Virus record (IMG/VR): IMGVR_UViG_3300024433_000021
Location: 1-37,206 of that record
Reading direction: 5' to 3' (one strand)
DNA from: a virus
DNA length: 37,206 nt
Shown one piece after another: positions 5,914 through 13,491 of the stretch (within the stretch, counting starts at the first letter, position 1; each line of letters opens with the position of its first letter). The notes below the pieces were generated by a model that saw only the letters and a program-made list of their open reading frames with translations, searched no databases and was not told the DNA's origin. The position numbers were made by a program, and so were the translations under genes.

Positions 5914-6204
5914 ATGAACCAAGAAGACCATTGGGACTATGAGCCCGAATCAGAATACATACATGTATCTGAGTTAGAAGATGTTGAACATGCTAAAGAG
6001 TTTCTTGCCGACGTAGTCGAAGGGCTATATGGCGACAAATCTTTAGATCAAATGGAGCGCTCTTTGGAAGAAGCTTGCGCTTATCTGGACGTTCCTTTTC
6101 CTAATAAGGAGCTAACAATCACGAAAAAGAACCCGTATTTTGAGTTTGGAGTAGCTTTATCGAAGCACCAAGCCCGAGTACTTTCTAGAACCACAGGAGA
6201 ATAA
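5914..6204 (+). CDS. Hypothetical acidic protein, first gene of the recombination operon
   Basis: 96 aa from ATG 5914, chosen because GGAGAACC lies just upstream. The longer frame from 5878 would begin with an implausible Arg/Thr-rich stretch inside the control region. The N-terminal half is very acidic (D-Y-E-P-E-S-E-Y, then S-E-L-E-D-V-E). No family recognised. The stop is one base before the ATG of the RecT-like gene, so it may be an accessory to recombination. Confidence 0.6.
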   Translation: MNQEDHWDYEPESEYIHVSELEDVEHAKEFLADVVEGLYGDKSLDQMERSLEEACAYLDVPFPNKELTITKKNPYFEFGVALSKHQARVLSRTTGE

Positions 6205-6205
6205 C

Positions 6206-7006
6206 ATGAAAGTGAACCACACTGTAGCTTTAAAACAACAAACAAAGCTTCCCGTCTTGCTGGAAGAATTCAACCAAACTAAATCCCTTTGCATGGAGCT
6301 TTTAAAAACAAAGCATTACCAACAAATGGGAGAAGCTGGCATCTTTGCCATTGTCCAAAAGGCCAACTCTTTATCGATTAATCCTATGGATGCATTGAAT
6401 GGAGGAATGTATTTCGTGCAAGGGAAAGTTGAGCTCTCAGCTATTATGATGGCCAAACTGATCAGAGCTAAAGGGCATTCCATTACACTAGATAAAAATT
6501 CTAACAATGACATTTGTATCCTTCACGGGAAACGTAAGGACAACGGAGACACCTGGAAAGTTTCCTTCTGTATTGAAGACGCGAAGAGAGCTGGGATCTA
6601 TAAGCAAGGTGGTCCGTGGAGTAAATATCCTGACACCATGTGCTACAACCGAGCTCTATCTAAGCTTGCTCGGCAGCTTTTTCCTGATGTGATTGGGAAC
6701 TGCTATATCGAGGGAGAAATCAGTGATGCGCCTCCCCTTTATGACACACCAGAAAATACAGTGGTAGAGCCAATTGAGGCCCATCCTCATAGGGAAGAAA
6801 ATACAGAGTCTCTTTCCAAAGAGGAAGTCCAAGAGATTGAAGAGATGATTGGAGATGATGAGGAAAGACGAAAGTCTGTTCTTTATTTCATCGAAGAGAA
6901 GTTTAAAGTAACCCAATTCGAACACTTAGCTCATGAAGACAAAGACTGGCTATGCAATAGGCTTAAAATGTCGAATGAACGTCAACAAGAAGAGGTAGTC
7001 GTTTGA
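6206..7006 (+). CDS. RecT-like single-strand annealing recombinase
   Basis: 266 aa. The core matches the RecT/Bet-type phage recombinases: P-M-D-A-L-N-G-G-M-Y-F-V-Q-G-K (residues 60-74), S-A-I-M-M-A-K-L-I-R-A-K-G-H (78-91), then W-S-K-Y-P-D-T-M-C-Y-N-R-A-L-S-K-L-A-R (138-156) and F-P-D-V-I (159-163). The C-terminal 90 residues are acidic and probably form the exonuclease- or SSB-contact region. These proteins anneal complementary strands after 5' resection. The partner is the YqaJ exonuclease two genes downstream, from which it is separated by a small gene and an HNH endonuclease gene. Confidence 0.8.
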   Translation: MKVNHTVALKQQTKLPVLLEEFNQTKSLCMELLKTKHYQQMGEAGIFAIVQKANSLSINPMDALNGGMYFVQGKVELSAIMMAKLIRAKGHSITLDKNSNNDICILHGKRKDNGDTWKVSFCIEDAKRAGIYKQGGPWSKYPDTMCYNRALSKLARQLFPDVIGNCYIEGEISDAPPLYDTPENTVVEPIEAHPHREENTESLSKEEVQEIEEMIGDDEERRKSVLYFIEEKFKVTQFEHLAHEDKDWLCNRLKMSNERQQEEVVV

Positions 7007-7194
7007 AAGAGTACCACTTGACTTGGAGAACCGTTCCCCTCTCGGGGAGCGTTTACTACAAAGGCGTTCTAACCATAAAAGCTAACTCATTTGATGAAGC
7101 TGTGGATGAAGCAGAAAGAATTATAAGAGCAAAGCCACACCAAAAGTTTAGAGACGTCCCATTACAAATCATTCAAAAAGGACAAGTATCATGA
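7003..7194 (+). CDS. Hypothetical small protein between recT-like and HNH genes
   Basis: 63 aa starting at TTG 7003, which overlaps the stop of the RecT-like gene, with AGAGGTAG six bases upstream. It has a beta-alpha pattern (strand-rich start, then F-D-E-A-V-D-E-A-E-R-I-I-R-A helix). The stop overlaps the HNH start (ATGA), so the four genes are translationally coupled. Function unknown. Confidence 0.55.
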   Translation: MKEYHLTWRTVPLSGSVYYKGVLTIKANSFDEAVDEAERIIRAKPHQKFRDVPLQIIQKGQVS

Positions 7195-7682
7195 ACGAAG
7201 AAACAAAAAGAACCAGAAGAATAGAAAGGCTCCTCAGTCGAAGAAAAATAGATAAGAAGGGGTGTTGGATTTTTACTGGCCCCTTAGATAAAGATGGGTA
7301 TGGAATGTTTGGGAATGGCCCTCTTTTTAGATCTAATCGCGCTTCTTTTATTCTTTTTAAAGGAGAGATTCCACAGGGCCAATGGGTCTTGCACAAATGC
7401 GATGAGAAATCTTGTTTTAATCCAGATCATTTATATCTAGGAGATGTAAAACAAAATGTAAAAGATGCGGTAGAAAGGGGGCAACACCCAAGGGGCCCAA
7501 ATCCGAAAAAAGCTCTTCCTCATGAAAAAAATGGCAACTCTAAATTAAAACTTGAGCAAGTGGTAAAAATTAGAGAGCTCTATGGGAAACCTTATAGTTG
7601 GTCTCGTCTAGCAAAAATGTTTGGAATTTCTAAAAGACAAATAGGAAGAATCCTTAAGGAGGAATCGTGGAAAGGAGTTTAA
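7191..7682 (+). CDS. HNH homing-type endonuclease
   Basis: 163 aa. H68-K-C70-D-E-K-S-C75-F-N77-P-D-H80 is the HNH core of the NUMOD/I-HmuI-like group, preceded by the usual C-W-I-F-T-G-x-L-D-K-D-G-Y-G (residues 25-38). Residues 118-160 form a C-terminal HTH (L-A-K-M-F-G-I-S-K-R-Q-I-G-R-I-L) for target binding. It sits between the annealing protein and its exonuclease, a typical homing insertion. The frame is continuous with both neighbours. Its last codons contain the AAGGAGG ribosome site of the exonuclease, so the insertion now supplies that signal. Confidence 0.85.
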   Translation: MNEETKRTRRIERLLSRRKIDKKGCWIFTGPLDKDGYGMFGNGPLFRSNRASFILFKGEIPQGQWVLHKCDEKSCFNPDHLYLGDVKQNVKDAVERGQHPRGPNPKKALPHEKNGNSKLKLEQVVKIRELYGKPYSWSRLAKMFGISKRQIGRILKEESWKGV

Positions 7683-8539
7683 CCCAAGGAACCAGCGAGT
7701 GGTTAGATATGAGAAAAAAGTTTGTGTGTGCCAGTGATGCTCCAATTATTATGGGCGTATCACCCTTCAAACGCGCTGACGGGCTCAGAAAGACCCCTCA
7801 CGTCTTATGGATGGAGAAGCTGGACCTCCTCCCCGCTGAAACAGAAACAGCGGCAATGAGGTACGGTAAAGAGATGGAGGAGACCGCTCGCCAATCTTAT
7901 GAAGAAAAGGTAGGAGACTTTTTTGCTCCTAAAGTTTGCTTCCATAAAGACATAAACTATCTGATGGCAAGCCTAGACGGCATTTCAATCGATGGTAAAA
8001 AGGTAGTGGAGATAAAGAATTCCAATGCTGAAGACCACTCGTTAGCTAAGAGTAAAAAAGTTCCGGATAAATATTATCCTCAGCTTCAACACCAACTGGC
8101 CTGTATCGGTCTCGATGGGATGCACTACTTTTCTTTCCATAAAGGAGAAGGAGTAGTGGTGGAAGTGGAGAGAGATGATAACTATTTGGAAGAGATGTAC
8201 GCTAAAGAGAAGGAATTCTGGGATTGCGTAAGAAATTTTAAAGCTCCAGCTCTGACTGACAATGATTATCGTGAAAGGGATAAGGAATGGTATAAGCATG
8301 CCTCCCGTGTCCTAGAAATCAAAGAGAGGCGTAAGACCTTAGAAAAGGAAGAGAAAGAGGCTGAAGCTGCTCTACGCACGATGTCGGACGGTAAGAATTC
8401 TTTCTTTGATGATTTGCGCTATACTGGTAGCATTAGGAAAGGAAGCGTGGATTATAAGAAAATTCCTGAACTGGAAGGGATTAATTTAGAGATCTACCGG
8501 AAGCCCAGCTCTTCAATGTGGACTCTCACGTCGCGATAA
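7667..8539 (+). CDS. YqaJ/lambda-exonuclease-family 5'-3' exonuclease
   Basis: 290 aa starting at GTG 7667, five bases after a perfect AAGGAGG. It begins with Q-G-T-S-E-W-L-D-M-R (residues 7-16), the family's opening motif. The catalytic residues visible are D104 in M-A-S-L-D-G and E115-x-K117 in V-V-E-I-K-N, followed by Y-Y-P-Q-L-Q-H-Q-L (136-144). The family resects double-strand ends to give 3' overhangs loaded with the RecT-type protein. A coiled segment and a short tail follow (residues 200-290). It is the last gene of the plus operon before a shared terminator. Confidence 0.9.
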   Translation: MERSLTQGTSEWLDMRKKFVCASDAPIIMGVSPFKRADGLRKTPHVLWMEKLDLLPAETETAAMRYGKEMEETARQSYEEKVGDFFAPKVCFHKDINYLMASLDGISIDGKKVVEIKNSNAEDHSLAKSKKVPDKYYPQLQHQLACIGLDGMHYFSFHKGEGVVVEVERDDNYLEEMYAKEKEFWDCVRNFKAPALTDNDYRERDKEWYKHASRVLEIKERRKTLEKEEKEAEAALRTMSDGKNSFFDDLRYTGSIRKGSVDYKKIPELEGINLEIYRKPSSSMWTLTSR

Positions 8540-8545
8540 AAAAGG

Positions 8546-8605
8546 GGGCCTCAATCGTTAGAATAAGAAAGTTAGACTTATTATTACGTAGGAAAAATGA
8601 GGCCC
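8546..8605. terminator. Convergent terminator between exonuclease and tail operon
   Basis: GGGCCTCA (8546-8553) pairs with TGAGGCCC (8598-8605), and a smaller stem AATAAG/CTTATT (8562-8582) lies within. On the minus strand the stem is followed by CCTTTTTTA, a good U-tract for the end of the tail-fibre operon. On the plus strand the tail is weaker (TATTTCT). Confidence 0.65.
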
Positions 8606-8639
8606 TATTTCTAATCCTAAACCTTCCATTAACATTCTA

Positions 8640-8963
8640 TTACCGATTCCTTAAGGGTCTTTTGGGGGTATCAACGTTATATCTTCCTGGAATAGGCTCG
8701 TAGCGCATGGTCTCTTCATCATAATAGTTCCAGAGAGGATCGTTCATTTTACGAAGGTATTCTAATTCTTCAGCATCATCAGGCATTTTCCCTTGATAGT
8801 GCTCGTCTCTTTCTCTTTTTGCTTTTTCGACCTTTTCTTCAACTTTTCTATGGTGTCGAGATTTATCCTTATGGGTTTTAGTCCCAAATAGAAACCCCCC
8901 CACTACAATAATCAGAAAAAATACTACGCTAGCCGCGCTAGCTCCTTCATATAATCCTTTCAT
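8640..8963 (-). CDS. Small single-pass membrane protein with charged coiled coil
   Basis: 107 aa. Residues 10-27 are a membrane segment (S-A-A-S-V-V-F-F-L-I-I-V-V-G-G-F-L-F), then a basic/acidic helix (H-H-R-K-V-E-E-K-V-E-K-A-K-R-E) and a Pro/Tyr-rich tail. Start at ATG 8963 after AGAGGGAAG. It is the last gene of the tail-fibre operon. The layout would suit an inner-membrane spanin or a small holin-associated protein, but no family match is visible. Confidence 0.5.
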   Translation of the reverse strand: MKGLYEGASAASVVFFLIIVVGGFLFGTKTHKDKSRHHRKVEEKVEKAKRERDEHYQGKMPDDAEELEYLRKMNDPLWNYYDEETMRYEPIPGRYNVDTPKRPLRNR

Positions 8964-8972
8964 CTTCCCTCT

Positions 8973-9635
8973 TTAAGTTACCTCTACAGTAAAATTTACT
9001 GACACTACACTATTATTAGCATACATTGCATCTGTAGACGAAATGAAAGCTACATTATTCCCGCATGTAAATAATCTAATTGTAGAGGATGATGCAAGAC
9101 AATTAATCAGTAATTGAGAGTGATTGGTATTAAATGTAAAAGCGTTCCAATTTCCAACACAGATAGATTGGTTAATACCACTAGAAAATGTTAGAGGAAA
9201 ACCGGTAAGAAGGGCATTGCCTGTAGAAGATCCTTTATTACTAAGAGTAAAAGCGCCATAACAGAAAGCGATGTTTCCTATTCGGATGTAACTACCAGTT
9301 TGCGCCGCATAAGTTATACCTGTCGTACCTCCTCCAAACGAGATGCCTGGGGTCCATGAAGTCGCTCCTACATAGGTGCTTAAAATGTTAGTTCCATCAT
9401 CGAAGGTGAGCCCATCCGCATAAACATTATCCCAGGAATTAGTAGCTGACCCTAAAGAATCTGCTCTGTCCCCACTCGGGACTATCGGAGCTGTTGTAAC
9501 AGAAACGTCCCCCGTTCCATCTGGTGCTAAGACAATGTCTCCATTGGTGTCAGTGGAGCTAAGGGTGTTTCCATCCAGCGTAAGATTATCAACAGCTAGA
9601 ATTGAAGCAGTATTATTGATAGCATTTTGGGTCAT
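8973..9635 (-). CDS. Small tail-fibre protein with receptor-binding-like C-terminal domain
   Basis: 220 aa. The N-terminal 85 residues contain fibre modules (L-T-L-D-G-N-T-L-S-S-T-D and S-L-G-S-A-T-N-S-W-D-N-V-Y) shared with the 1086-aa fibre next door. Residues 105-220 are a beta-rich head (Y-A-A-Q-T-G-S-Y-I-R-I-G-N, then G-N-A-L-L-T-G-F-P-L). The same pattern ends the 184-aa tail protein at 23907, so the domain occurs in two virion proteins. Start ATG 9635 after AGGAGAGAA. Probably a trimeric fibre tip. Confidence 0.6.
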   Translation of the reverse strand: MTQNAINNTASILAVDNLTLDGNTLSSTDTNGDIVLAPDGTGDVSVTTAPIVPSGDRADSLGSATNSWDNVYADGLTFDDGTNILSTYVGATSWTPGISFGGGTTGITYAAQTGSYIRIGNIAFCYGAFTLSNKGSSTGNALLTGFPLTFSSGINQSICVGNWNAFTFNTNHSQLLINCLASSSTIRLFTCGNNVAFISSTDAMYANNSVVSVNFTVEVT

Positions 9636-9647
9636 GAATTTCTCTCC

Positions 9648-12600
9648 TTATACTACTGTTAAATTTCCAACTACGGTTTCTACAACCCAGGTCGTGTTGG
9701 CTGTGATGCATCGATAAGTGACGCAATCATATTGAGTGGTAGAAGCTAAACTTCCTCCTGCTCCGGTAGTCGTAGATTGAGCCAAGAAATGAACCGTCTG
9801 ACCAGCGTTTTGGGCTATGAGCCATCCGCCAGCACCCTTTCCATCTACTTGAATTAGATCTCCTACTGAAGCAGTTGCAGGGAGTGTTAAGGTTACAAGA
9901 CCTGCATTATTGGCTATATATCCATTATCAACGACCATTGTTGCAGAGGTACCAGTTTCTTCGTTCCAGGTAACCCCTCCGGCAGTAGAGTCGATGGTAA
10001 TAGACCCAGCTCCGTTCGTTACCGTGATGCCAGTTCCAGCAGTTAAAGTTGCTAATACAGGATCTACCCCAGTACTTCCGACCAACAATTGTCCGTTAGT
10101 TGGCTGACCTGTTGCTGTTATAGCCCCTGTTCCTGATCCAAGGAGAATTCCTCCATCGGTAAGAGTAGTGGCTCCTGTCCCTCCATTAGCCACAGTCAGA
10201 GCAGTGACTAGGGAGAGGGAATTAATATTCACATCCCCAGAACTATCCCATATGAATTCGGTGGTGGAACTTAATTGAACTTCATCCATTATAGGAACTG
10301 TAGAAAGAGTGTTTCGGGTTCTTGTGATCCTTATTTCGAAACGTCCACTTGCATTGGTAGCCCATCCTGAAAGATCGGCTTCTATCCATAAGACGGCTCC
10401 CGTATTACGGAAACCATTAGTTCCATCCGCGGGAGTAAATGCTGTGAATCCTGCTCCCCCTGTAGAAAATTCATAAGTGGGAGCAATTCCTGCCCCAGAA
10501 GCAGGAGTATCTAAAATAAACTCCATTTCATTCCACTTGGCAGCTTCCCCAAATGTCATCGTATCGTTGTCTGCCACAAATGTGGTAATATTCCCCGCTC
10601 CTCCTGACGCCAAAGCTGCGGTTACATCGACAGCAATATTCAAAATGTTGTCAATATCTCCGAAAGTACCAGAGTTATGAAGCACCGGATTAATATTAAT
10701 CCCCGTAGTGTATCCATAAATTGAAGCTGACCCTTCCTCGGTCGTAAGAACTTGGTATCCAGCTACTGATCCTCCAGTCGAAGCTGATTCGTCAATATTA
10801 ACTAAGATGATTTCTTCCTCATCTCCAGCTGCAAGAGTTCCGGTAATATAATCAATATCGAGGGCTTTAACATCTCCGAACCCAGCGGCATCACAGACAA
10901 TTTCTAAAGCGTGGTCATCAGCTTCTGTGGATGTATGATCTAACTCCATTGCGCCCACTACATGAAATGTATCTAAAGGAGTAGTTATTCCCAGACCGAG
11001 TCGATTATTTGTGTCATCCCAGAAAAAATTGGAATTATCTTCAGCCAATGTTGACGCACCCATAAATATAACGGAGCCGGTTGTAAAGGAAGAAGCTCCT
11101 GTACCTCCGGAACCTACAGGTAATGGGTTTGCTAAAGTAATTATTTGGGAACTATCGAGTCTTAATCCTTCAACAGGAACCTGCGTGCCATCAGGAGAAG
11201 TAAGCATAATTATTCTTCCTGGCATATCATCGGCTCCAGGAGTGCCATCAACTTCGGTACGAATCTCTGCCGATTGGGCGTAATCAGTTCCATCGTATCC
11301 AGCGGATACTAATCGAGCTAAAGCATCATTGTCGGCTACTACAGTTGCAGCTCCTTCAGTGCCTCTAGAACGTAAATAAATAGTGTGGGCCCCAAATGCC
11401 GCCGTATCCGAATGCCTCTCTGTAACAAACCCTCCTAAGTCAGTGACTCCAGAAGTATGAACAGCTGCAACGGCATCTATAGAAGATCCATTAATCGTAA
11501 AAGTAATGTCTTGGACCGTTTCCCCGAGAGTCAAATTAGTAGGGATTATGACGCCTCCCGTACCATTAGGAGTAATAGAAAGGCTTCCGTTAACATCGGT
11601 GGTAGAAAGAGTATTTCCGTTTAACTCTAAATTATCGACTGTTAAATCGGTGAGTCCTAATACGTCTCCATCCAGATTGATAGTGAGGACATTGGTAGCT
11701 CCGGCAGTATTCATATTCGTCCCACCAACTACATCTAGAATATTAGCGGCTGGAGTGGCAGTTCCCGAATCGGTAGTGAATGAGGTTGGGACGCCGGCTC
11801 CGGCTTCTACATTCAAAGTATTGGAACCAGCGGTGATAGTAATTGTAGCCCCTGTTGAAGTTAAATCAGCAAATGCTGGGTCTACCCCTGTTCCCCCTAT
11901 AAGAAGCTGACCGTTTGTTCCAGCCGCTGTAGCCACCATGTCGGTCGTAGATCCTTGTCCCAGGATTACCCCATGATCAGTATAGTCTGACTTGTAGGTT
12001 CCGGAATAAGTATTTCTTCCCGTTACTGTTAATGAGCTAGAAATAGATGAATTCAGAATAAAATCTATTCCTCCTATAGCTAATGCTCCGGTTCCAGTTC
12101 CATCAATTGCTGGATTAGAAAGGGTATCCACAGTACATGTAGCAATTAAAAGAGGATTAGAGGAGTTCATTATAATCTGAGCATCTACTTCACATCCGAC
12201 TATTTCTCCTGCACTCGCATCTGAAAAAGTTATTGAGGCTAGATGAGCGTTATATTCAAGAAAAGGAATGCTATTTCCGACACATTCCATTGGAACTGCA
12301 ACAGCACAATCAAAAATTGAAATACTTCCTGATAGGGTCATGACATTAGAAGTGCCGGCCCCTACAGCTGCCGAAAAAATTGCAATCTCCGACCCCCCCG
12401 TATTATTTATAAACCCGTCGTGAGTAGATCCTCGGTCATTTACGTCATAAGTCTCTAATTTCCCGGTCCAATTTGGGACATTAAATGTATATCCATTGGT
12501 AACAATAATAGCTGCATTCCCTATAATTAAATGGCATGTTCCCGCAGCGGCAGAATTAAATATGTGAGTAGCGCTTTCTAATTGGACATAATTAAAAGAA

Positions 12601-12908
12601 AACCCGCCACTTAAAGGAGGCGTATGGATTCCTACAATAGTCACCCCTCCACCCGCATCGGCAAAAGTTAGACCCATTATATGAACGGCATCATACAGAG
12701 TTAGATCTTCGGTGTAGGTGCCCGGTTGAACAACAACTATTCCTCCTCCTGCGGCATTTGCGGCATCACAGGCAGCTTGGATAGTTTGATATCCGGCTTG
12801 ACCTGCTGGTCCGACTACATAGGGAGTGACTGGATAGCTTTGATCCGCACTTGTATCGTTAAGGACGCGATCGAACTCGCCAGTGAACGGATTATATTTA
12901 TACGCCAT
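9648..12908 (-). CDS. Large tail fibre/spike with N-terminal beta-helix region
   Basis: 1086 aa. Residues 1-20 (Y-N-P-F-T-G-E-F-D-R-V) look like a virion anchor. Residues 25-300 begin with a pectate-lyase-like signature (Y-Q-T-I-Q-A-A-C-D-A-A-N, then V-V-Q-P-G-T-Y-T-E-D-L-T-L) and continue as a right-handed beta-helix. Many fibre modules follow (T-V-D-N-L-E-L-N-G-N-T-L-S). The C-terminal 100 residues (A-T-A-S-V-G-D-L-I-Q-V-D-G-K-G-A-G-G-W) form a typical fibre end domain. The beta-helix region is clearly paralogous to that of the 1045-aa fibre upstream. Host recognition or surface-polysaccharide binding is inferred. No catalytic residues could be assigned. Confidence 0.75.
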   Translation of the reverse strand: MAYKYNPFTGEFDRVLNDTSADQSYPVTPYVVGPAGQAGYQTIQAACDAANAAGGGIVVVQPGTYTEDLTLYDAVHIMGLTFADAGGGVTIVGIHTPPLSGGFSFNYVQLESATHIFNSAAAGTCHLIIGNAAIIVTNGYTFNVPNWTGKLETYDVNDRGSTHDGFINNTGGSEIAIFSAAVGAGTSNVMTLSGSISIFDCAVAVPMECVGNSIPFLEYNAHLASITFSDASAGEIVGCEVDAQIIMNSSNPLLIATCTVDTLSNPAIDGTGTGALAIGGIDFILNSSISSSLTVTGRNTYSGTYKSDYTDHGVILGQGSTTDMVATAAGTNGQLLIGGTGVDPAFADLTSTGATITITAGSNTLNVEAGAGVPTSFTTDSGTATPAANILDVVGGTNMNTAGATNVLTINLDGDVLGLTDLTVDNLELNGNTLSTTDVNGSLSITPNGTGGVIIPTNLTLGETVQDITFTINGSSIDAVAAVHTSGVTDLGGFVTERHSDTAAFGAHTIYLRSRGTEGAATVVADNDALARLVSAGYDGTDYAQSAEIRTEVDGTPGADDMPGRIIMLTSPDGTQVPVEGLRLDSSQIITLANPLPVGSGGTGASSFTTGSVIFMGASTLAEDNSNFFWDDTNNRLGLGITTPLDTFHVVGAMELDHTSTEADDHALEIVCDAAGFGDVKALDIDYITGTLAAGDEEEIILVNIDESASTGGSVAGYQVLTTEEGSASIYGYTTGININPVLHNSGTFGDIDNILNIAVDVTAALASGGAGNITTFVADNDTMTFGEAAKWNEMEFILDTPASGAGIAPTYEFSTGGAGFTAFTPADGTNGFRNTGAVLWIEADLSGWATNASGRFEIRITRTRNTLSTVPIMDEVQLSSTTEFIWDSSGDVNINSLSLVTALTVANGGTGATTLTDGGILLGSGTGAITATGQPTNGQLLVGSTGVDPVLATLTAGTGITVTNGAGSITIDSTAGGVTWNEETGTSATMVVDNGYIANNAGLVTLTLPATASVGDLIQVDGKGAGGWLIAQNAGQTVHFLAQSTTTGAGGSLASTTQYDCVTYRCITANTTWVVETVVGNLTVV

Positions 12909-12914
12909 TTATCC

Positions 12915-13463
12915 TCACGAATAGGTATGATTTATTACTTCTCCATAGATCACAATTCCTGCGGAACTATAGGCAGTAAAAGCAGAAGTATCGATTCCAG
13001 AAAGTTCAAAAGTATTTCCAGCGCTATTAGCTACTGTATAAATATTGCTGCCGGTATAATTGACTTCCGTCATTCCCACCACTTCTTGGATGACAATTTG
13101 GTCTCCATCTTGAAGGGTAGAGATATCCGATACCGTAACTACTCCCGGATTAGCCTGGGAGATATTAGTGATGACGAGATCGGCGACGCTCGACCATATG
13201 AATTCATAATCTGGCGACGCATTTCCTTCAGAATCTTCAGGCCATGTTACTCTGGTCACCCCTTGGTTACTATCATAAGCAACTTTGCGGATTTGCCATT
13301 TATTATCGCTTAAGGGTTCTCCTGCTTTAGCCCTTCCCATAAAAATAGGGTTTCCGTCAGTGTCATTAATACAAACTAAACTGACTTCAGAATCTTGAAC
13401 GATTAATTCACGGCGGTCTCTTTCACCAAATTTAAATGGGCGATTTTGAGAAGATTTCGCCAT
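12915..13463 (-). CDS. Tail-associated protein with FCCH-like beta domain
   Basis: 182 aa. The N-terminal half (K-F-G-E-R-D-R-R, then V-C-I-N-D-T-D-G-N-P-I-F-M-G-R-A) is unassigned. Residues 95-170 (N-I-S-Q-A-N-P-G-V-V-T-V, then D-G-D-Q-I-V-I, V-V-G-M-T-E-V-N and F-E-L-S-G-I-D-T-S-A-F-T-A-Y) form a compact beta domain resembling the E1 FCCH module. The same module is in the stabilisation protein at 24461 and, more divergent, in the protein at 28456. Between two large fibre genes, it is probably a connector. Confidence 0.6.
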   Translation of the reverse strand: MAKSSQNRPFKFGERDRRELIVQDSEVSLVCINDTDGNPIFMGRAKAGEPLSDNKWQIRKVAYDSNQGVTRVTWPEDSEGNASPDYEFIWSSVADLVITNISQANPGVVTVSDISTLQDGDQIVIQEVVGMTEVNYTGSNIYTVANSAGNTFELSGIDTSAFTAYSSAGIVIYGEVINHTYS

Positions 13464-13491
13464 GACTACCTCTTGGTTTCAATTTTTACAA

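Noticed and set aside
9910-11910. Several plus-strand ORFs of 65-134 codons antisense to the 1086-aa fibre (rich in Pro, Val, Ser)
   Set aside because: Composition is the complement of Gly/Thr-rich repeat codons. No ribosome sites and no domains.
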